Source: Arachis hypogaea (taxonomy: Eukaryota; Streptophyta; Magnoliopsida; Fabales; Fabaceae). From it: a DNA stretch of 64,000 nucleotides. The position numbers and the translations under genes are program-made. Positions 1 to 12,200 of this stretch are shown one piece after another. The notes beneath the pieces are model-generated. The model saw nothing but the letters and a program-made list of their open reading frames with translations. It searched no databases and was not told where the DNA came from. The DNA lies in contig NC_092045.1 of assembly GCF_003086295.3 (NCBI RefSeq), positions 23,378,890 to 23,442,889 of the forward strand, in the 5' to 3' direction. The stretch's first letter is position 1. The number at the start of each line of letters is the position of its first letter.

Positions 1-1161
1 TTCTTATAAGTAGGACCTTTTGCTATTGTACTAGAAATCTTTGGATCTTTATATCTTTTGATCACTTTAGATCTCTAGATCATCTTTGGACATTGTGTTC
101 TTAGATCATTGGGAGGCTGGCCATTCGGCCATGCCTAGACCTTATGCTTATGTATTTTCAACGGTGGAGCTTCTACACACCATAGATTAAGGTGTGGAGC
201 TCTGCTGTACCTCGAGTATTAATGCAATTACTATTGTTCTTCCATTCAATTCCGCTTGTTCTTGTTCCAAGATATCACTTGTTCTTCAACTTGATGAAGG
301 TGATGATTGACGCCCATCACCATTCTCACCCATGAACAAAGTGACTGACAACCACTCTTGTTCTACAAGCATTTGAGGCTTGGTGAATATCTCTTGGATT
401 CCTGATTGCACGATGCATGGTTGATCGCCTGACACCCGAGTGCTCGCCTGACAAACGAGCCAGCCATTCCGTGAGGTCAGAGTCTTCGTGGTATAGGCAA
501 GAATTGATGGCAGCATTCAAGAGAATCCGTAAGGTCTAACCTTGTCTGTGGTATTCTGAGTAGGATTCAATGACTGAATGACTGTGATGTGCTTCAAACC
601 TGTAACCTACTGGGCGTTAGTGACAGACGCAAAAGAATCACTGGATTCTATTCCGGTAGGGGAGGGAACCACACCGGTGATTGGCAGCACTGTGACAGAG
701 TGTGTGCATTAGCTTTCACTGCGAGGATGGGAGGTAGCTGCTGACAACAGTGAAACCCTACACGAGCTTGCCATGGAAAGGAGTAGGAAGGATTGGATGA
801 AGGCAGTAGGAAAGCAGAGAGACGGAAGGGAAGGCATCTTCATGTGCTTATCTGAAGTTCTCACCAATGAATTACATAAGTATCTCTATCTTTACCTTTG
901 TGTTATTTTCGTTCATCATCATTATCATTTGAGTTTGCCTGACTAAGATTTACAAGATGACCATAGCTTGCTTCAATACTAACAATCTCCGTGGGATCGA
1001 CCCTTACTCACGTAAGGTTTATTACTTGGACGACCCAGTGCACTTGCTGGTTAGTTGTGCGAAGTTGTGTAATGCCATGGTATTGAGCCACCAAGTTTTT
1101 GGAGCCATTACCGGGGATTATGAGAGTTGTGAAAATGTATTGTTCACAATTTCGCGCACCA
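1..1161 (+). mobile_element. Element F: 3' part of an Athila-type LTR
   Basis: This is the R/U5-side portion of an LTR of the same family as the LTRs of element D (20436-22169 and 29050-30643, read in reverse). It ends in the family terminus TTCGCGCACCA. A TATA-like TATAAG lies at 5-10. The conserved U5 block (bases CGTGGGATCGACCC, then ACTTGGACGACCCAGTGCAC) is at about 990-1045. The first roughly 570 bp of the LTR would lie left of the window. It abuts the middle of the LTR of E at 1162, which fits F being the right end of an element inserted in the 5' LTR of E. No coding sequence is seen. Confidence 0.75.
1100..1117 (+). repeat. PBS-like copy inside the F LTR
   Basis: TGGAGCCATTACCGGGGA differs at three positions from the tRNA-Asp primer site TGGCGCCGTTGCCGGGGA. 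It is preceded by CCACCAAGTTTT, as at a true LTR/PBS border, but it lies 44 bp inside the LTR. It looks like an old LTR-end plus PBS segment captured into U5. Confidence 0.7.
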
Positions 1162-2572
1162 TATACATCCAGGGCTTTCCAGAAATAGATAATAGTCTAT
1201 ACTTTGTTCGAGTTTTGACGACACAAACTGGCATTCAAACGCCAACTTTCTGCCCTATTTTGGCGTTAAACGCCAGAAACAGGTTACAAGCTAGAGTTAA
1301 ACGCCAAAAACAGGCTGCAAACTGGTGTTTAACTCCAAGAGAAGTCTCTACATGTGAAAGCTTCAATGCTCAGCCCAAGCACACACCAAGTGGGCCCCGG
1401 AAGTGGATTTCTGCATCATTTACTTATTTTTGTAACCCTAGTAACTAGTTTTGTATAAATAGAACTTTTTACTATTGTACTCACATCTTTGGATTATCCT
1501 TAGATCATCTTTGGACATTTAGTCCTTAGAACTTAGTCTTGGTCATTCTGGTTCCCCCTCTGGGGCCGAAGCCAATGAACACCATTATCACTTATGTATT
1601 TTCAACGGTGGAGTTTCTACACACCACAGATTAAGGTGTGGAGCTTTGCTGTTCCTCGAGTATTAATGAAAAGTACTATTGTTTTTCTATTTAATTCAAG
1701 CTTATTCTTATTCTAAGATATTCACTCGCACTTCAACCAGATGAATGTGATGATCCGTGACACTCATCATCATTTTCACCTATGAATGCGTGCCTGACAA
1801 CCACTTCCGTTCTATCTGCAATAACCTGAGTGTGTATCTCTTGTATTCCTGGTCCATGCATTTGATTGCCTCTCCTGACAACAGAGCCTTCAATTCCTTG
1901 AGATCAGAGTCTTCGTGGTATAAGCTAGAATCAATTGGCAGCATTCTTGAGATCCGAAAAGTCTAAACCTTGTCTATGGTATTCCGAGTAGGATCTGGGA
2001 TGGGATGACTGTGACGAGCTTCAAACTCATGAATGTTGGGTGTAGTGATAGACGCAAAAGGATCAATGGATCCTATTCAAATATGAGTGAGAACCGACAG
2101 ATGATTAGCCCTACGTAACCCGTAGCCGGACCATTTTCACTGAGAGAATAGACGATTGCCATTGACAACGGTGATCCCCCAACATACAGCTTGCCATGGA
2201 AATGAGTATGAATGATTGAATGAAGACAGTAGGAAAGCGGAGATTCAGAAGGAATAACGCATCTCCATACGCTTATCTGAAATTCCCACCAATGAATTAC
2301 ATAAGTATCTCTATCTTTATTTTATGCTTATTTATCTTTTAATTATCAAAACTCCATAACCATTTGAATCTACCTGACTGAGATTTACAAGATGACCATA
2401 GCTTGCTTCAAGCCGACAATCTCCGTGGGATCGACCCTTACTCACGTAAGGTTTACTACTTGGCGACCCAGTGCACTTGCTGGTTAGTTGTGCGAAGTTG
2501 TGAAAAAGAGTTGAGATTACAATTGTGCGTACCAAGTTGTTGGCACCATTGAGATCACAATTTCGTGCACCA
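1162..2572 (+). mobile_element. Element E 5' LTR, start missing
   Basis: It aligns by eye with 3' LTR positions from about 55563 to 57026, so about the first 310 bp are missing. It ends TTTCGTGCACCA just before the PBS. Palindromic words start at 1230, 1262, 1293 and 1324, a 31-32 bp spacing. The border at 1161/1162 is where F begins. If F is an insertion, TATAC (1162-1166) is the expected target duplication. Confidence 0.8.
1454..1462 (+). promoter_or_regulatory. TATA box in the LTR of E
   Basis: TATAAATAG is kept in the 3' LTR copy (55854-55862). It lies about 130 bp after the palindromic words and upstream of the conserved U5, as expected for the U3 promoter of an LTR. The start of transcription is not known. 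Confidence 0.6.
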
Positions 2573-2578
2573 TGTTTT

Positions 2579-2596
2579 TGGCGCCGTTGCCGGGGA
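2579..2596 (+). other. Primer binding site of E (tRNA-Asp)
   Basis: TGGCGCCGTTGCCGGGGA is a full 18-base complement of the 3' end of plant tRNA-Asp, the usual primer of Athila-lineage elements. It starts 6 bases after the LTR end at 2572. Confidence 0.85.
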
Positions 2597-4173
2597 TTGT
2601 TCGAGTTTGGACAACTGACGGTTCACTTGTTGCTTAGATTAGGTAATTTTCTTCTTCTTTTTTCAATCTTTATTTTATTTTCAAAAAGTTTTCAAAAATC
2701 TTTCAAAATTTTTTCTTCTTTTTCGTTTTTCCAAAATAATTTTCGAAAAATCCAAAAAATTTTAATAAAATCATAAAAACCAAAAATTTTGTGTTTTTTG
2801 TTTGAGACTAGTGTCAATTTTTAAGTTTGGTGTCAATTGCATGTTTTTAAAATTTGTGCATTTTTCGAAAATTCATGCATTGCATTCTTCATGATCTTTA
2901 AGTTGTTCTTGATAAGTCTTCTTATTTGATCTTCATATTTTCTTGTTTTGTGTCTTTTGTTGTTTTCCACATGCATTTTTGAATTCATAGTGTGTAAACA
3001 TGAAAAATCTCTAAGTTTGGTGTCTTGCAAGTTTTTCTTTTCTTGAAAATTTTTCAAAAATAAGTTCTTGATGATCTTCAAAGTGTTCTTGGTGTTCATC
3101 TTGACATTCATAGTGTTCTTGCATGCATCATTTGTTTTAATCCAAAATTTTTATGTGTTGAGTCATTTTTGTGTTTTTCTCTTTCCTAATTAAATTCAAA
3201 AAATAAAAAAAATAAATATCTTTTCCTTATTTCACTCATAAATTTTGAAGTCTTTGGGTTGACTTAGTCAAAAATTTTTAAAATAAGTTGTTTCTTGTTA
3301 GTCAAGTCAAGATTTCAATTTCAAAATCTATTTCAAAATCAATTCTTTTCTTTTTTTTTCCTTTTATTATTTTCGAGAATTCTTTAAAATTAATTTTCAA
3401 AAATCTTTTTCTTAACTTTTTCTTTTATTTTCGAAATTAGTACTAACAATTAATGTTTTGATACAAACATTTCAAGTTTGTTACTTTCTTGTTAAGAAAG
3501 GTTCAATCTTTAAATTCTAGAATCATATCTTCTAGTTTTTTGTTAGTCAAGTCATCAACTTCAATTTTCAAAATCAAATCTTTTTTTAAAATTTCTCTTT
3601 CAAATCTTCTTCAAAATAAATTTCAATCATATCTTTTTTTATCATATCATATCTTTTTCAAACTTTAATTTCAAAATATCTTTTCTAACTTCTTATCTTT
3701 TCAAAATTGATTTTCAAATCTTTTTTTCAATTAACTAATTAACTTTTTGTTTGTTTTACTATTTCTTATCTTTTTCAAAACCACCTAACTACTTTTCTCT
3801 CTCTAATTTTCAAAAATTACCTTCCTCTTTTTCAAAATTCTTTTAATTAACTAATTATTTCAAATTTTAATTTTAATTTTATTTCCTCTCTTAATTTTCG
3901 AATTCTAACTAAATTTTAAAATAAAAACAAAAATATTTTCCATTTCCTTTTAATTATTTTCGAAAACTCTCCCTCTCTCCTTCTATTTATTTTATTTATT
4001 TACAAACACTTTTCCTCCACTCATCAAAAATTTGAACCCTCTCCTTCTCTCTGAGTTCGAATTTTTCTCTTTCTTTCCTCATTCTTATTCTTCTTCTCTT
4101 CTACTCACATAAAAGAATCTCTATACTGTGACATAGAGGATTCCTCTTCCTTTTCTGTCCTCTTCTTTTTCAT
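2597..4173 (+). other. Leader of E, noncoding
   Basis: A long pyrimidine-rich leader (runs such as TTTTTCAAAATC and CTTTTTC) between PBS and gag. It holds AAGTTTGGTGT at 2823-2833 and 3013-3023. No ORF here looks real. Confidence 0.6.
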
Positions 4174-4464
4174 ATGAGCAGGAGCAAGGACAAGGACATT
4201 TTTGTTGAAGCAGATCCTGAACCTAAAAGAACTCTGAAGAAGAAGCTAAGAGAAGCTAAAGCACAACAATCCAGAGAAAACCTTACAGAGAATCTCGAAA
4301 AAGAAGTAATGGCCAAACCCAAAAATAATGCAAGGAAGATGCTTGGTGACTTCACTGCACCAAATTTCAACTTCCATGGAAGAAGCATCTCAATCCCTGC
4401 CATTGGAGCAAACAACTTTGAGCTAAAGCCTCAATTAGTTTCTATGATGCAACAGAATTGCAAG
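4174..4464 (+). pseudogene. E gag-protease, first part (cut by element C)
   Basis: The start ATG is at 4174 and the protein begins MSRSKDKDIFVEADPEP, matching the intact protein of D (27418 downwards). It includes the conserved stretch ISIPAIGANNFELKPQL that precedes the gag fold. The frame is open until C enters after GCAAG (4460-4464). The same five bases reopen the gene at 16928. This N-terminal type differs from the MDLSG type of A, B and C. Confidence 0.85.
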
Positions 4465-6000
4465 TGGTGCACGAAAATTACTTCACATTATGTAATTTCG
4501 CACAACTAACCAGCAAGTGCACTGGGTCGTCCAAGTAATACCTTACATGAGTAAGGGTCGAATCCCACGGAGATTGTTGGCTTGAAGCAAGCTATGGTTA
4601 CATTATTATTCTTAGTCAGGATATAATATCAATAATAATTTTTAGTTTTATTTGTAAAAAATAAAAGAGCATGAAATAAATACTTATAATGCAGTAATGG
4701 AGAATATGTTGGAGTTTTGGAGATACTTTGTCTTCTGAATTCCTGTAACATAATGCTTCCTCACTTTCAAACATGCAAGGCTCCTTCCATGGCAAGCTGT
4801 ATGTAGGGCGTCACCATTGTCAATGGCTACTTCCCATCCTCTCAGTGAAAATGGTCCAAATGCTCTGTCACAGCATGGCTAATCATTTGTTGGTTCTCGA
4901 TCATGTCGGAATAGGATCTATTGATCCTTTTGCGTCTGTCACTACGCCCAACACTCGTGAGTTTGAAGCTCGTCACAGTCATCCAATCCCAGAATCCTAC
5001 TCGGAATACCACAGACAAGGTTTAGACTTTCCGGATTCTCAAGGATGCTGCCTTCAATTCTAGCTTATATCACGAAGATTCTGATTAAGGAATCTAAGAG
5101 ATACTCATTCAATCTAATGTAGAATGGAGGTGGTTGTCAGGCACACGTTCATGGATTGAGGAAGGTGATGAGTGTCACGGATCATCACCTTCTTCATAGT
5201 GAAGCGCGAATGAACATCTTAGATAGGAACAAGCGTGTTTGAATGGAAAACAGAAATAATTGCATTAATTCATCGAGACGCTGTAGAGCTCCTCACCCCC
5301 AAAAATGGAGTTTAGAGACTCATGCCGTCACAAGGATATAATTCAGATCTAAAATGTCATGATATCAAAATAAATCTCTAAAAGTTGTTTAAATACTAAA
5401 CTAGTAACCCAGGTTTACAGAAAATGAGTAAACTAAGATGGACAGTGCAGAAATCCACTTCTGGGGCCCACTTGGTGTGTGCTGGGGCTGAGACTTAAGC
5501 TTTTCACGTGCTCGGGCTGTTTCTGGAGTTGAACGCAAGGTTGTAACCTGTTTCTGGCGTTGAACTCCAACTTGCAACCTGTTTCTAGCGCTGAACGCCA
5601 GACTGCAACATGGAATTGGCGTTAAACGCCAGTTTACGTCGTCTATTTTCACACAAAGTATGGACTATTATGCTGGAAAGCCCTGGATGTCTACTTTCCA
5701 ACACAATTGAGAGCGCCCCAATTGGACTCCTGTAGCTCCAAAAATTCCATTCCGAGTGTGGGGAGGTCAGAATCCAACAACATCAGTAGTCCTTTTTCAG
5801 CCTGAATTAGATTTTTGTTCAGCTCCTTCAATTTCAGCCAGAAAATGCCTGAAATCACAGAAAAATACACAAACTCATAGTAAAGTCCAGAAATATGACT
5901 TTTGCCTAAAAACTAATAAAAATCTACTAAAAACTAACTAAAACATACTAAAATCTACATGAAATTACCCCCAAAAAGCGTATAAAATATCCACTCATTA
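4465..6000 (-). mobile_element. Element C 3' LTR
   Basis: It starts (plus strand) TGGTGCACGAAAATTAC and ends CACTCATTA at 6000. The element-sense terminus is thus TAATGAGTGG rather than TGATGAGCGG, a mutated TG. Palindromic words lie at about 5525-5640. The U5 end has no embedded PBS copy, unlike D, E and F. Confidence 0.88.
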
Positions 6001-6002
6001 CA

Positions 6003-6037
6003 ATACCAAACTTAAACTGTTGCTTGCCCCCAAGCAA
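6003..6037 (-). promoter_or_regulatory. Hairpin plus AAGTTTGGTGT module before the 3' LTR of C
   Basis: In element sense, a hairpin TTGCTTG-GGGG-CAAGCAA (6020-6037) is followed by AAGTTTGGTAT (6003-6013), directly before the LTR. This is where the polypurine tract should be, but the sequence is not purine-rich. Confidence 0.6.
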
Positions 6038-7061
6038 CTAGATAAATAAAATAGGATAAAAAGAAATTAAGAAGTAATAATATCTAAGAGTTTCAAGTGA
6101 AGCTCAGATTCTAATTAGATGAGCGGGACTAGTAGCTTTTTGCTTCTGAACAGTTTTGGCATCTTATTTTATCCTTTGAAATTCAGAATGATTGGCATCC
6201 ATAGGAACTCAGAATTCAGATAGTATTATTGATTCTCCTAGTGTAGTATGTTGATTCTTGAACACAGTTACTTTATGAGTCTTGGCCGTGGCCCTAAGCA
6301 CTTTATTTTCTAGTATTACTACCGGATACATAAATGCCACAGACACATAACCGAGTGAACCTTTTCAGATTGTGACTTAGCATTGCTAAAGTCCCCAATT
6401 AGAGGTGTCCAGAGTTCTTAAGCACACTCCTTTGCCTTGGATCACGACTTTAACCACTCAGTCTCAAGATTTTCACTTGGACCTGCATGACACAAGCACA
6501 TGGTTAGGGACAGCTTGATTTAGCCGCTTAGGCCTGGATTTATTTCCTTGGGCCATCCTATCCATTGATGCTCAAAGGCTTAGATCCTTTTCACCCTTGC
6601 CTTTTGGTTTAAAGGGCTATCAACTTTTTCTATCTTTTTCTATCTCTTTTGCTTTTTTTGAATGCTTTTTCTTGCTTCAAGAATCAAATTCATGATTTTT
6701 CAGATAAGCAATAATATTTCTCTTGTTCATCATTCTTTTAGGAGCCAATAATTTTAACATTCATGAAATTCAGTATCAAAAAATATGCACTGTTCAAGCA
6801 TTCATTTAGAAGACAAAAAGTATTACCACCACATATAACTAATTAGAACTTTTCTTATTAAAAACTCAAAAAAAATTAAATTGCCTCTTTATTCTAAAAA
6901 TCTACTATTTTATTCATGTTTGATGATGATGAGAAAAATAACTTATAGCTTAATTGGAAATAAAATCAAAATAGATATACTAATTATTACTACTCCTATA
7001 TAACTTCTAAGGTAAATTCCTATAAGAACAACTATCACAGAAGTAAAGCTAAGATTAGGAC
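6038..7061 (-). other. 3' noncoding region of C
   Basis: Noncoding DNA between third ORF and LTR. It contains a stretch conserved in all five elements (about 6255-6450 here, including CCCCAATTAGAGGTGTCC) and a roughly 150-bp stretch (about 6460-6610) shared only with E. The remainder is AT-rich. Confidence 0.6.
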
Positions 7062-8196
7062 TCAACAACCTTTATTTTGGGAAGTGGATGTTCCGCTAGT
7101 CTGTGGGGTGCTTGGTCCTTCAAGAGATAATTTCTGACGCTTCAGTTCCTTCAAGTCACGCCTTTGCTCTTCTTGTTCCCCAAGCAATTGGCAAAGCATG
7201 CTATTTTGATTATTCTGTTCTTCCTTTATTTGGTCTATATCTTCTTGCAACTTGGTAACAGATGCTTCAAGATGCTCCCAGTATTCAATTTGAGAGATTT
7301 CCGGGAGGAATTCCTGTGCTCTCCTCTTGATGTGGTCATCCTGCACTTGTTATTTTTCCATTGATATTTTGGTGATTGGTTGCTCAACTGAGATATACTC
7401 GATTATTCCCATCATCACTCCAGCATCTTTACATAGCATAGATATTAAGATAGGATAAGCCAATTTGGCATTTTTGGAGTTCTTGCTTGCAATTATGTAA
7501 AGTTAACACGAAATTAGCTGATGAACTTCCACTTCTCTTCCTAAAATAATGTAGTAGATCATCACTGCTCTTTTAATGGTGACTTCAGAGCGGTTGCTAG
7601 TGGGTAGTATAGAATGCCTAATGAAGTCCAGCCAGCCTCTGGCGACTGGTTTGAGATCTTCTCTCTTGAGTTGATTTGGGACGCCCTTGGTGCTGGTGGT
7701 CCACCTGGTTCCAGGGAGGCATATGTCCTCTAGAATCTTGTCCATGCCTTTATTTGTTCTCATCATTCTCCTATTAAAGGAGTCTGGGTCATCTTTCAAC
7801 TGATGTAGCTTAAAGATCTCTCTGATTTTGTCAGGGTGGATGTGAACAATCTTTCCTCTGACTAAGGCCCGATAGTCATAGAGAGCAGTTTCAGATATTC
7901 TCTGCCTGTCTATTTGCCACAGATTAGCGTAGAATTCTTGAACCATATTTCTTCCCACCTTTGTTTCAGGATTAGCTAGGATTTCCCAGCTCCTGTTTTG
8001 AATTTGCTCTTGGATCTCCGAATATTCATCTTCTTTCAGATCGAATTTGACTTCCAGGATCACTGACCTTAGACCCCATTATTTTGTAGTAATGGTCTTA
8101 ATGTTCTTTGGTTAAGAACTTCCCTTGATTCCAAAGTGGTTTTGGAATACTCTCTTTCTTGCCTCTTGGAGTGGGTTGTTTTCCTTTAGGAGCCAT
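7062..8196 (-). pseudogene. C third ORF (env position), plant transposon-type protein, broken
   Basis: The start ATG is at 8196 (MAPKGK type). The body at 8063-7503 holds the family signature: GRNMVQEFYANLW, DDPDSFNRRM, LEDICLPGTRW, LKPVARGWLDFI and PTSNRSEVTIKRAVM. The C-terminal part (7346-7062) is a likely coiled coil rich in E, Q and L. A frame break near 8065 and a stop at 7503 separate the parts. I recall this as the domain called putative plant transposon protein (Pfam PF20167). It sits where Athila elements carry an env-like gene, but no signal peptide or membrane segment is seen, so an envelope role is unsupported. Confidence 0.75.
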
Positions 8197-8233
8197 GATC
8201 TTAGTGGGTATGGTTTAGTGATCACAGATAAAC

Positions 8234-8269
8234 ACACCAAACTTAGAGGTTTGCTTGTCCTTAAGCAAA
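8234..8269 (-). promoter_or_regulatory. Hairpin plus AAGTTTGGTGT module before the third ORF of C
   Basis: In element sense, TTTGCTT-AAGGAC-AAGCAAA (8250-8269) is followed by AAGTTTGGTGT (8234-8244), about 38 bases before the start ATG. It is the same arrangement as before the 3' LTR. Confidence 0.6.
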
Positions 8270-8755
8270 AGAAAAGAAAGGAGAGGGATAGAAGGAGAGT
8301 TAGTTTTCGAATTGTTTAGGAGAGGAGAAAGGCTGAATGTGGATTTAAAGGGAGGGGGTGGGTTTCGAAAATTTTGAAGAAAGATAAGATAGAAGATATG
8401 ATTTGTAAAAGATAAATATGATAGGAAAAAGATACAATTGAAATTTGAAAAGATATAGAAGATATTTGAAAAAGATAAATCTGAATTTTAGAAAAAAGAT
8501 TTGGGATTAATTTGAAAAGATAATTGAGTTTTGAAAAAGATTTGAAAAAAAGTTGGAGAGGATTTGAAAAAGATTTGTGTTTATGAATTAAGATACATTT
8601 GATATCTTTTGAAAAAGGGATTTTAAAAATTAGGATAAAATTTTTGGAATTGAAGAATGAGAGTTTGTAACATGTTTATGCAAGAAATTATGAATTGGAA
8701 CATGAAATTTTGGAAAAATGTGAATTGAAAATGAATTTACCTCCTCCCCATAATC
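8270..8755 (-). other. Spacer of C between palindrome array and third ORF
   Basis: Pyrimidine-rich in element sense (repeats of CTTTTTCAAATC), much like the gag leaders. No ORF is supported. Confidence 0.5.
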
Positions 8756-8757
8756 CT

Positions 8758-9055
8758 GGCGTTAAACACCCAAACGCTGCATGTTTTGGGCGTTTAACGT
8801 CCATTTGCAGCTTCTCCTGGGCGTTCAATGCCCAGTTGTTGCTTCTAGCTGGCGTTGAACGCCAGGAACTCCTTTGTCACTGGGCGTTTTTCTGAACGCC
8901 CAAGACGCTGTAGATCCGGCGTTAAACGCCCAGAAGGTGCTTCTTTCTCGCGTTCAACGCCCAGAAGATGCTTCTTTCTGGCGTTTAACGCCCAGATGGC
9001 CATCTTTACTGGCGTTGAACACCCAGTAAATGCTTCTTTTGGGCGTTCAACGCCC
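8758..9055 (-). repeat. Palindrome array of C, 31-bp period
   Basis: GGCGTT-type half sites start at 8758, 8789, 8820, 8851, 8883, 8918, 8949, 8980, 9011 and 9042. Spacing is 31 bp except 32 and 35 around one unit with an enlarged centre (from 8883). Units are GGCGTTWAACGCC or close variants, several decayed (for example GTTGAACGCC). Confidence 0.9.
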
Positions 9056-9221
9056 AAAATAGCTCTTACTGCCTTTTTCGCACCAGTGAGCTTCCTTTTT
9101 GCTATTTTATCCTGCGAATCCTTCTGTAACTTTGTGAACTCAAACAATTGCTATTTAACCTTTAAGATAATTGACATAAACCTGTAAAAATTAATTAATT
9201 AACAAATAAGCTTTGTAAATG

Positions 9222-9239
9222 GCTGGGTTATCTCCCAGC
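9222..9239 (-). promoter_or_regulatory. Post-pol hairpin of C
   Basis: In element sense, GCTGGG-AGATAA-CCCAGC, a 6-bp stem downstream of the integrase stop. The equivalent stems are GCTGGG/CCCAGT in A and B, and ATTGGG/CCCAAT or GTTGGG/CCCAAT in E and D. Confidence 0.6.
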
Positions 9240-9280
9240 AAGTGCTTCTTTATTGTCTTTAGCTGGACTATTACTGAGCT

Positions 9281-12200
9281 TTAATCAAGTCTTAGTTTTG
9301 AGCATTCTTGCTCAAAATTGCTTTCAAGATAATGTTTAACTCTCTGTCCATTAACAATGAACTTTTTGTTAGAATCATTATCCTGAAGCTCCATATATCC
9401 ATATCGTGACACACTTGTAATCACATATGGACCTCTCCACCGAGATTTCAATTTTCCGGGGAACAATCTGAGCCTAGAATTAAACAGCAAAACTTTCTGC
9501 CCTGGCTCAAAGACTCTGGATGACAACTTCTTATCATGCCATCTTTTTGCTTTCTCTTTGTAAATTTTTGCATTTTCGAAAGCATTGAGTCTGAATTCCT
9601 CTAGCTTATTTAACTGGAGCAATCGTTTTTCTCCAGCTAACTTGGCATCAAGGTTTAGGAATCTAGTTGCCCAATAGGCCTTATGTTCCAGTTCCACTGG
9701 CAAGTGACAGGCTTTTCCATACACAAGCTGGTATGGAGAAGTTCCTATAGGAGTCTTGAATGCTGTTCTGTATGCCCACAGAGCATCATCCAAGCTTCTT
9801 GCCCAATCCCTTCTACGGTTAATCACAGTCCGTTCCAGGATTTTTTTAAGTTCTCTATTAGAGACTTCAGCTTGCCCATTTGTCTGTGGATGGTATGGAG
9901 TGGCCACCCTATGGCTAACTCCATATCGAACCAAAGTAGAGTAAAGCTATTTATTGCAGAAATGAGTGCCCCCATCAGTGATTAGTACTTTAGGGATACC
10001 AAATCTGCTGAAGATGTGTTTCTTGAGGAATTTCAGCACTGTCTTAGTATCATTAGTGGGTGTTGCAATAGCTTCAACCCATTTGGATACGTAATCTACT
10101 ACCACCAGAATATAAGTTTTTGAGTATGATGGTGGGAAAGGTCCTATGAAGTCAATACCCCATACATCAAACAACTCAATCTCCAAGATCCCTTGTTGAG
10201 GCATGGCATAACTGTGAGGCAGATTGCCAGATCTTTGGCAACTGTCACAATTAAGTACAAACACTCGGGAGTCTTTATAGAGAGTAGGCCAGTAGAAGCC
10301 ACATTGGAGGACTCTTGTGGCTGTTCGCTCACTTACAAAATGTCCTCCATACTGTGATCCATGGCAGTGCCAGAGGATCTTCTGTGCTTCTTCTTTAGGC
10401 AAACATCTATAGATTACTCCGTCTGCACATCTCTTGAAGAGATATGGTTCATCCCAAAGATAGTACTTTGCATCCGTGATCAATTTCTTTAATTGCTGCC
10501 TACTGTACTCTTTGGGTATGAATCTCACTGCCTTATAGTTTGTAATGTTTTCGAACCATGGCACTTCCTGGATGGCAAAGAGGTGCTCATCCGAAAAGTT
10601 TTCAGAGATCTCAGTAAGAGGGAGGGACGCCTCTTCTACTGGTTCTATTCGGGATAGATGATCTGTTACTTGGTTCTCTGTCCCTTTTCTGTCTCTTATT
10701 TCTATATCAAGCTCCTGCAGAAGCAACACCGATATGATGAGTTTGGGTTTTGAATCCTGCTTTGTGAGTAGATATTTAAGAGCAGCATGGTCAATGTACA
10801 CAATCACTTTTGATCCTACTAAATAAGATCTGAACTTGTCAATGGCGTAAACCACTGCAAGTAACTCTTTTTCTGTGGTTGTGTAGTTCTTCTATGCGTC
10901 ATTTAAAACACGACTGGCATAGTAAATGACGTGTAGAAGCTTGTCATGCCTTTGTCCCAACACTGCACCAATGGCATGGTCACTGGCATCACACATCAGT
11001 TCAAATGGTAATGTCCAGTCTGGTGCAGAGATGACTGGTGTTGTGACCAGTTTAGCTTTCAGAGTCTCAAACGCCTGCAGACACTCCTTATCAAAGATAA
11101 ATGGCGCGTCAGTAGCTAGCAGATTACTCAGAGGTTTGGCAATTTTTGAAAAATCTTTTATAAACCTCCTATAGAATCCTGCATGCCCCAGAAAGCTTCT
11201 GATTTCCTTAACATTGGCAGGTGGTGATAATTTTTCAATTACCTCTACCTTAGCTTAATCCACCTCTATTCCCTTGTTCGAAATTTTGTGCCCAAGGACA
11301 ATTCCTTCAGTCACCATAAAGTGACATTTCTCCCAGTTTAAAACAAGGTTAGTCTCTTGGCACCTCTTTAGAACAAGTGCTAGATGGTCAAGACAGGAGT
11401 TGAATGAGTCTCCAAATACTAAAAAGTCATCCATGAAGACTTCCAAAAATTTTTCCACCATATCAGAGAAAATAGAGAGCATGCACCTTTGAAAGGTTGT
11501 AGGTGCATTGCACAGGCCAAATGGTATCCTTCTGTATGCAAATACTCCGGATGGACATGTGAATGTTGTTTTCTCTTGATCTTGGAGATCTACTGCAATT
11601 TGATTATAACCTGAATATCCATCCAGGAAGCAGTAGTATTCATGACCTGCTAGTCTTTCTAGATCTGGTCTATGAATGGTAAAGGAAAATGATCCTTTCT
11701 GGTAGCTGTATTGAGCCTTCTGTAATCAATACACATACGCCACCCTGTAACTGTTCTTGTAGGAACTAGTTCATTTTTTTCATTATGGACCACTGTCATA
11801 CCATCCTTCTTAAGGACGACTTGGACAGGGCTTACCCAGGGGCTATCAAAAATAGGATAAATAATCCCAGCCTCTAGTAATTTAGTGACCTCCTTCTGCA
11901 CCACCTCCTTCATGGCTGGATTTAGCCGCCTTTGTGGTTGAACCACTAGCTTAGCGTCACCCTCCAATAGGATCTTGTGCATGCATCTGGCTGGGCTAAT
12001 GCCCTTAAGATCACTGATGGACCATCCAAGACCTGTCTTGTGTGTCCTTAGCACCTGAATTAGTGCTTCCTCTTCTTATGGCTCTAAGGTGGAGCTTATG
12101 ATTACAGGAAAGGTATCACCTTCTCCCAGAAATGCATATTTCAGGGATGGTAGTAATGGTTTGAGCTCGGGTTTGGGAGGTTTCTCCTCTTCTTGAGGAA

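Noticed and set aside
2833..3111. Lysine/asparagine-rich ORFs in the leaders, on the strand opposite to the element
   Set aside because: AT-rich leader composition; they are not kept between elements.
8845..9187. ORFs over the palindrome arrays (peptides such as LALNA, GVERP)
   Set aside because: They arise because the palindromes lack stops in several frames on both strands. Only the gag-protease linker copies are in a real gene.
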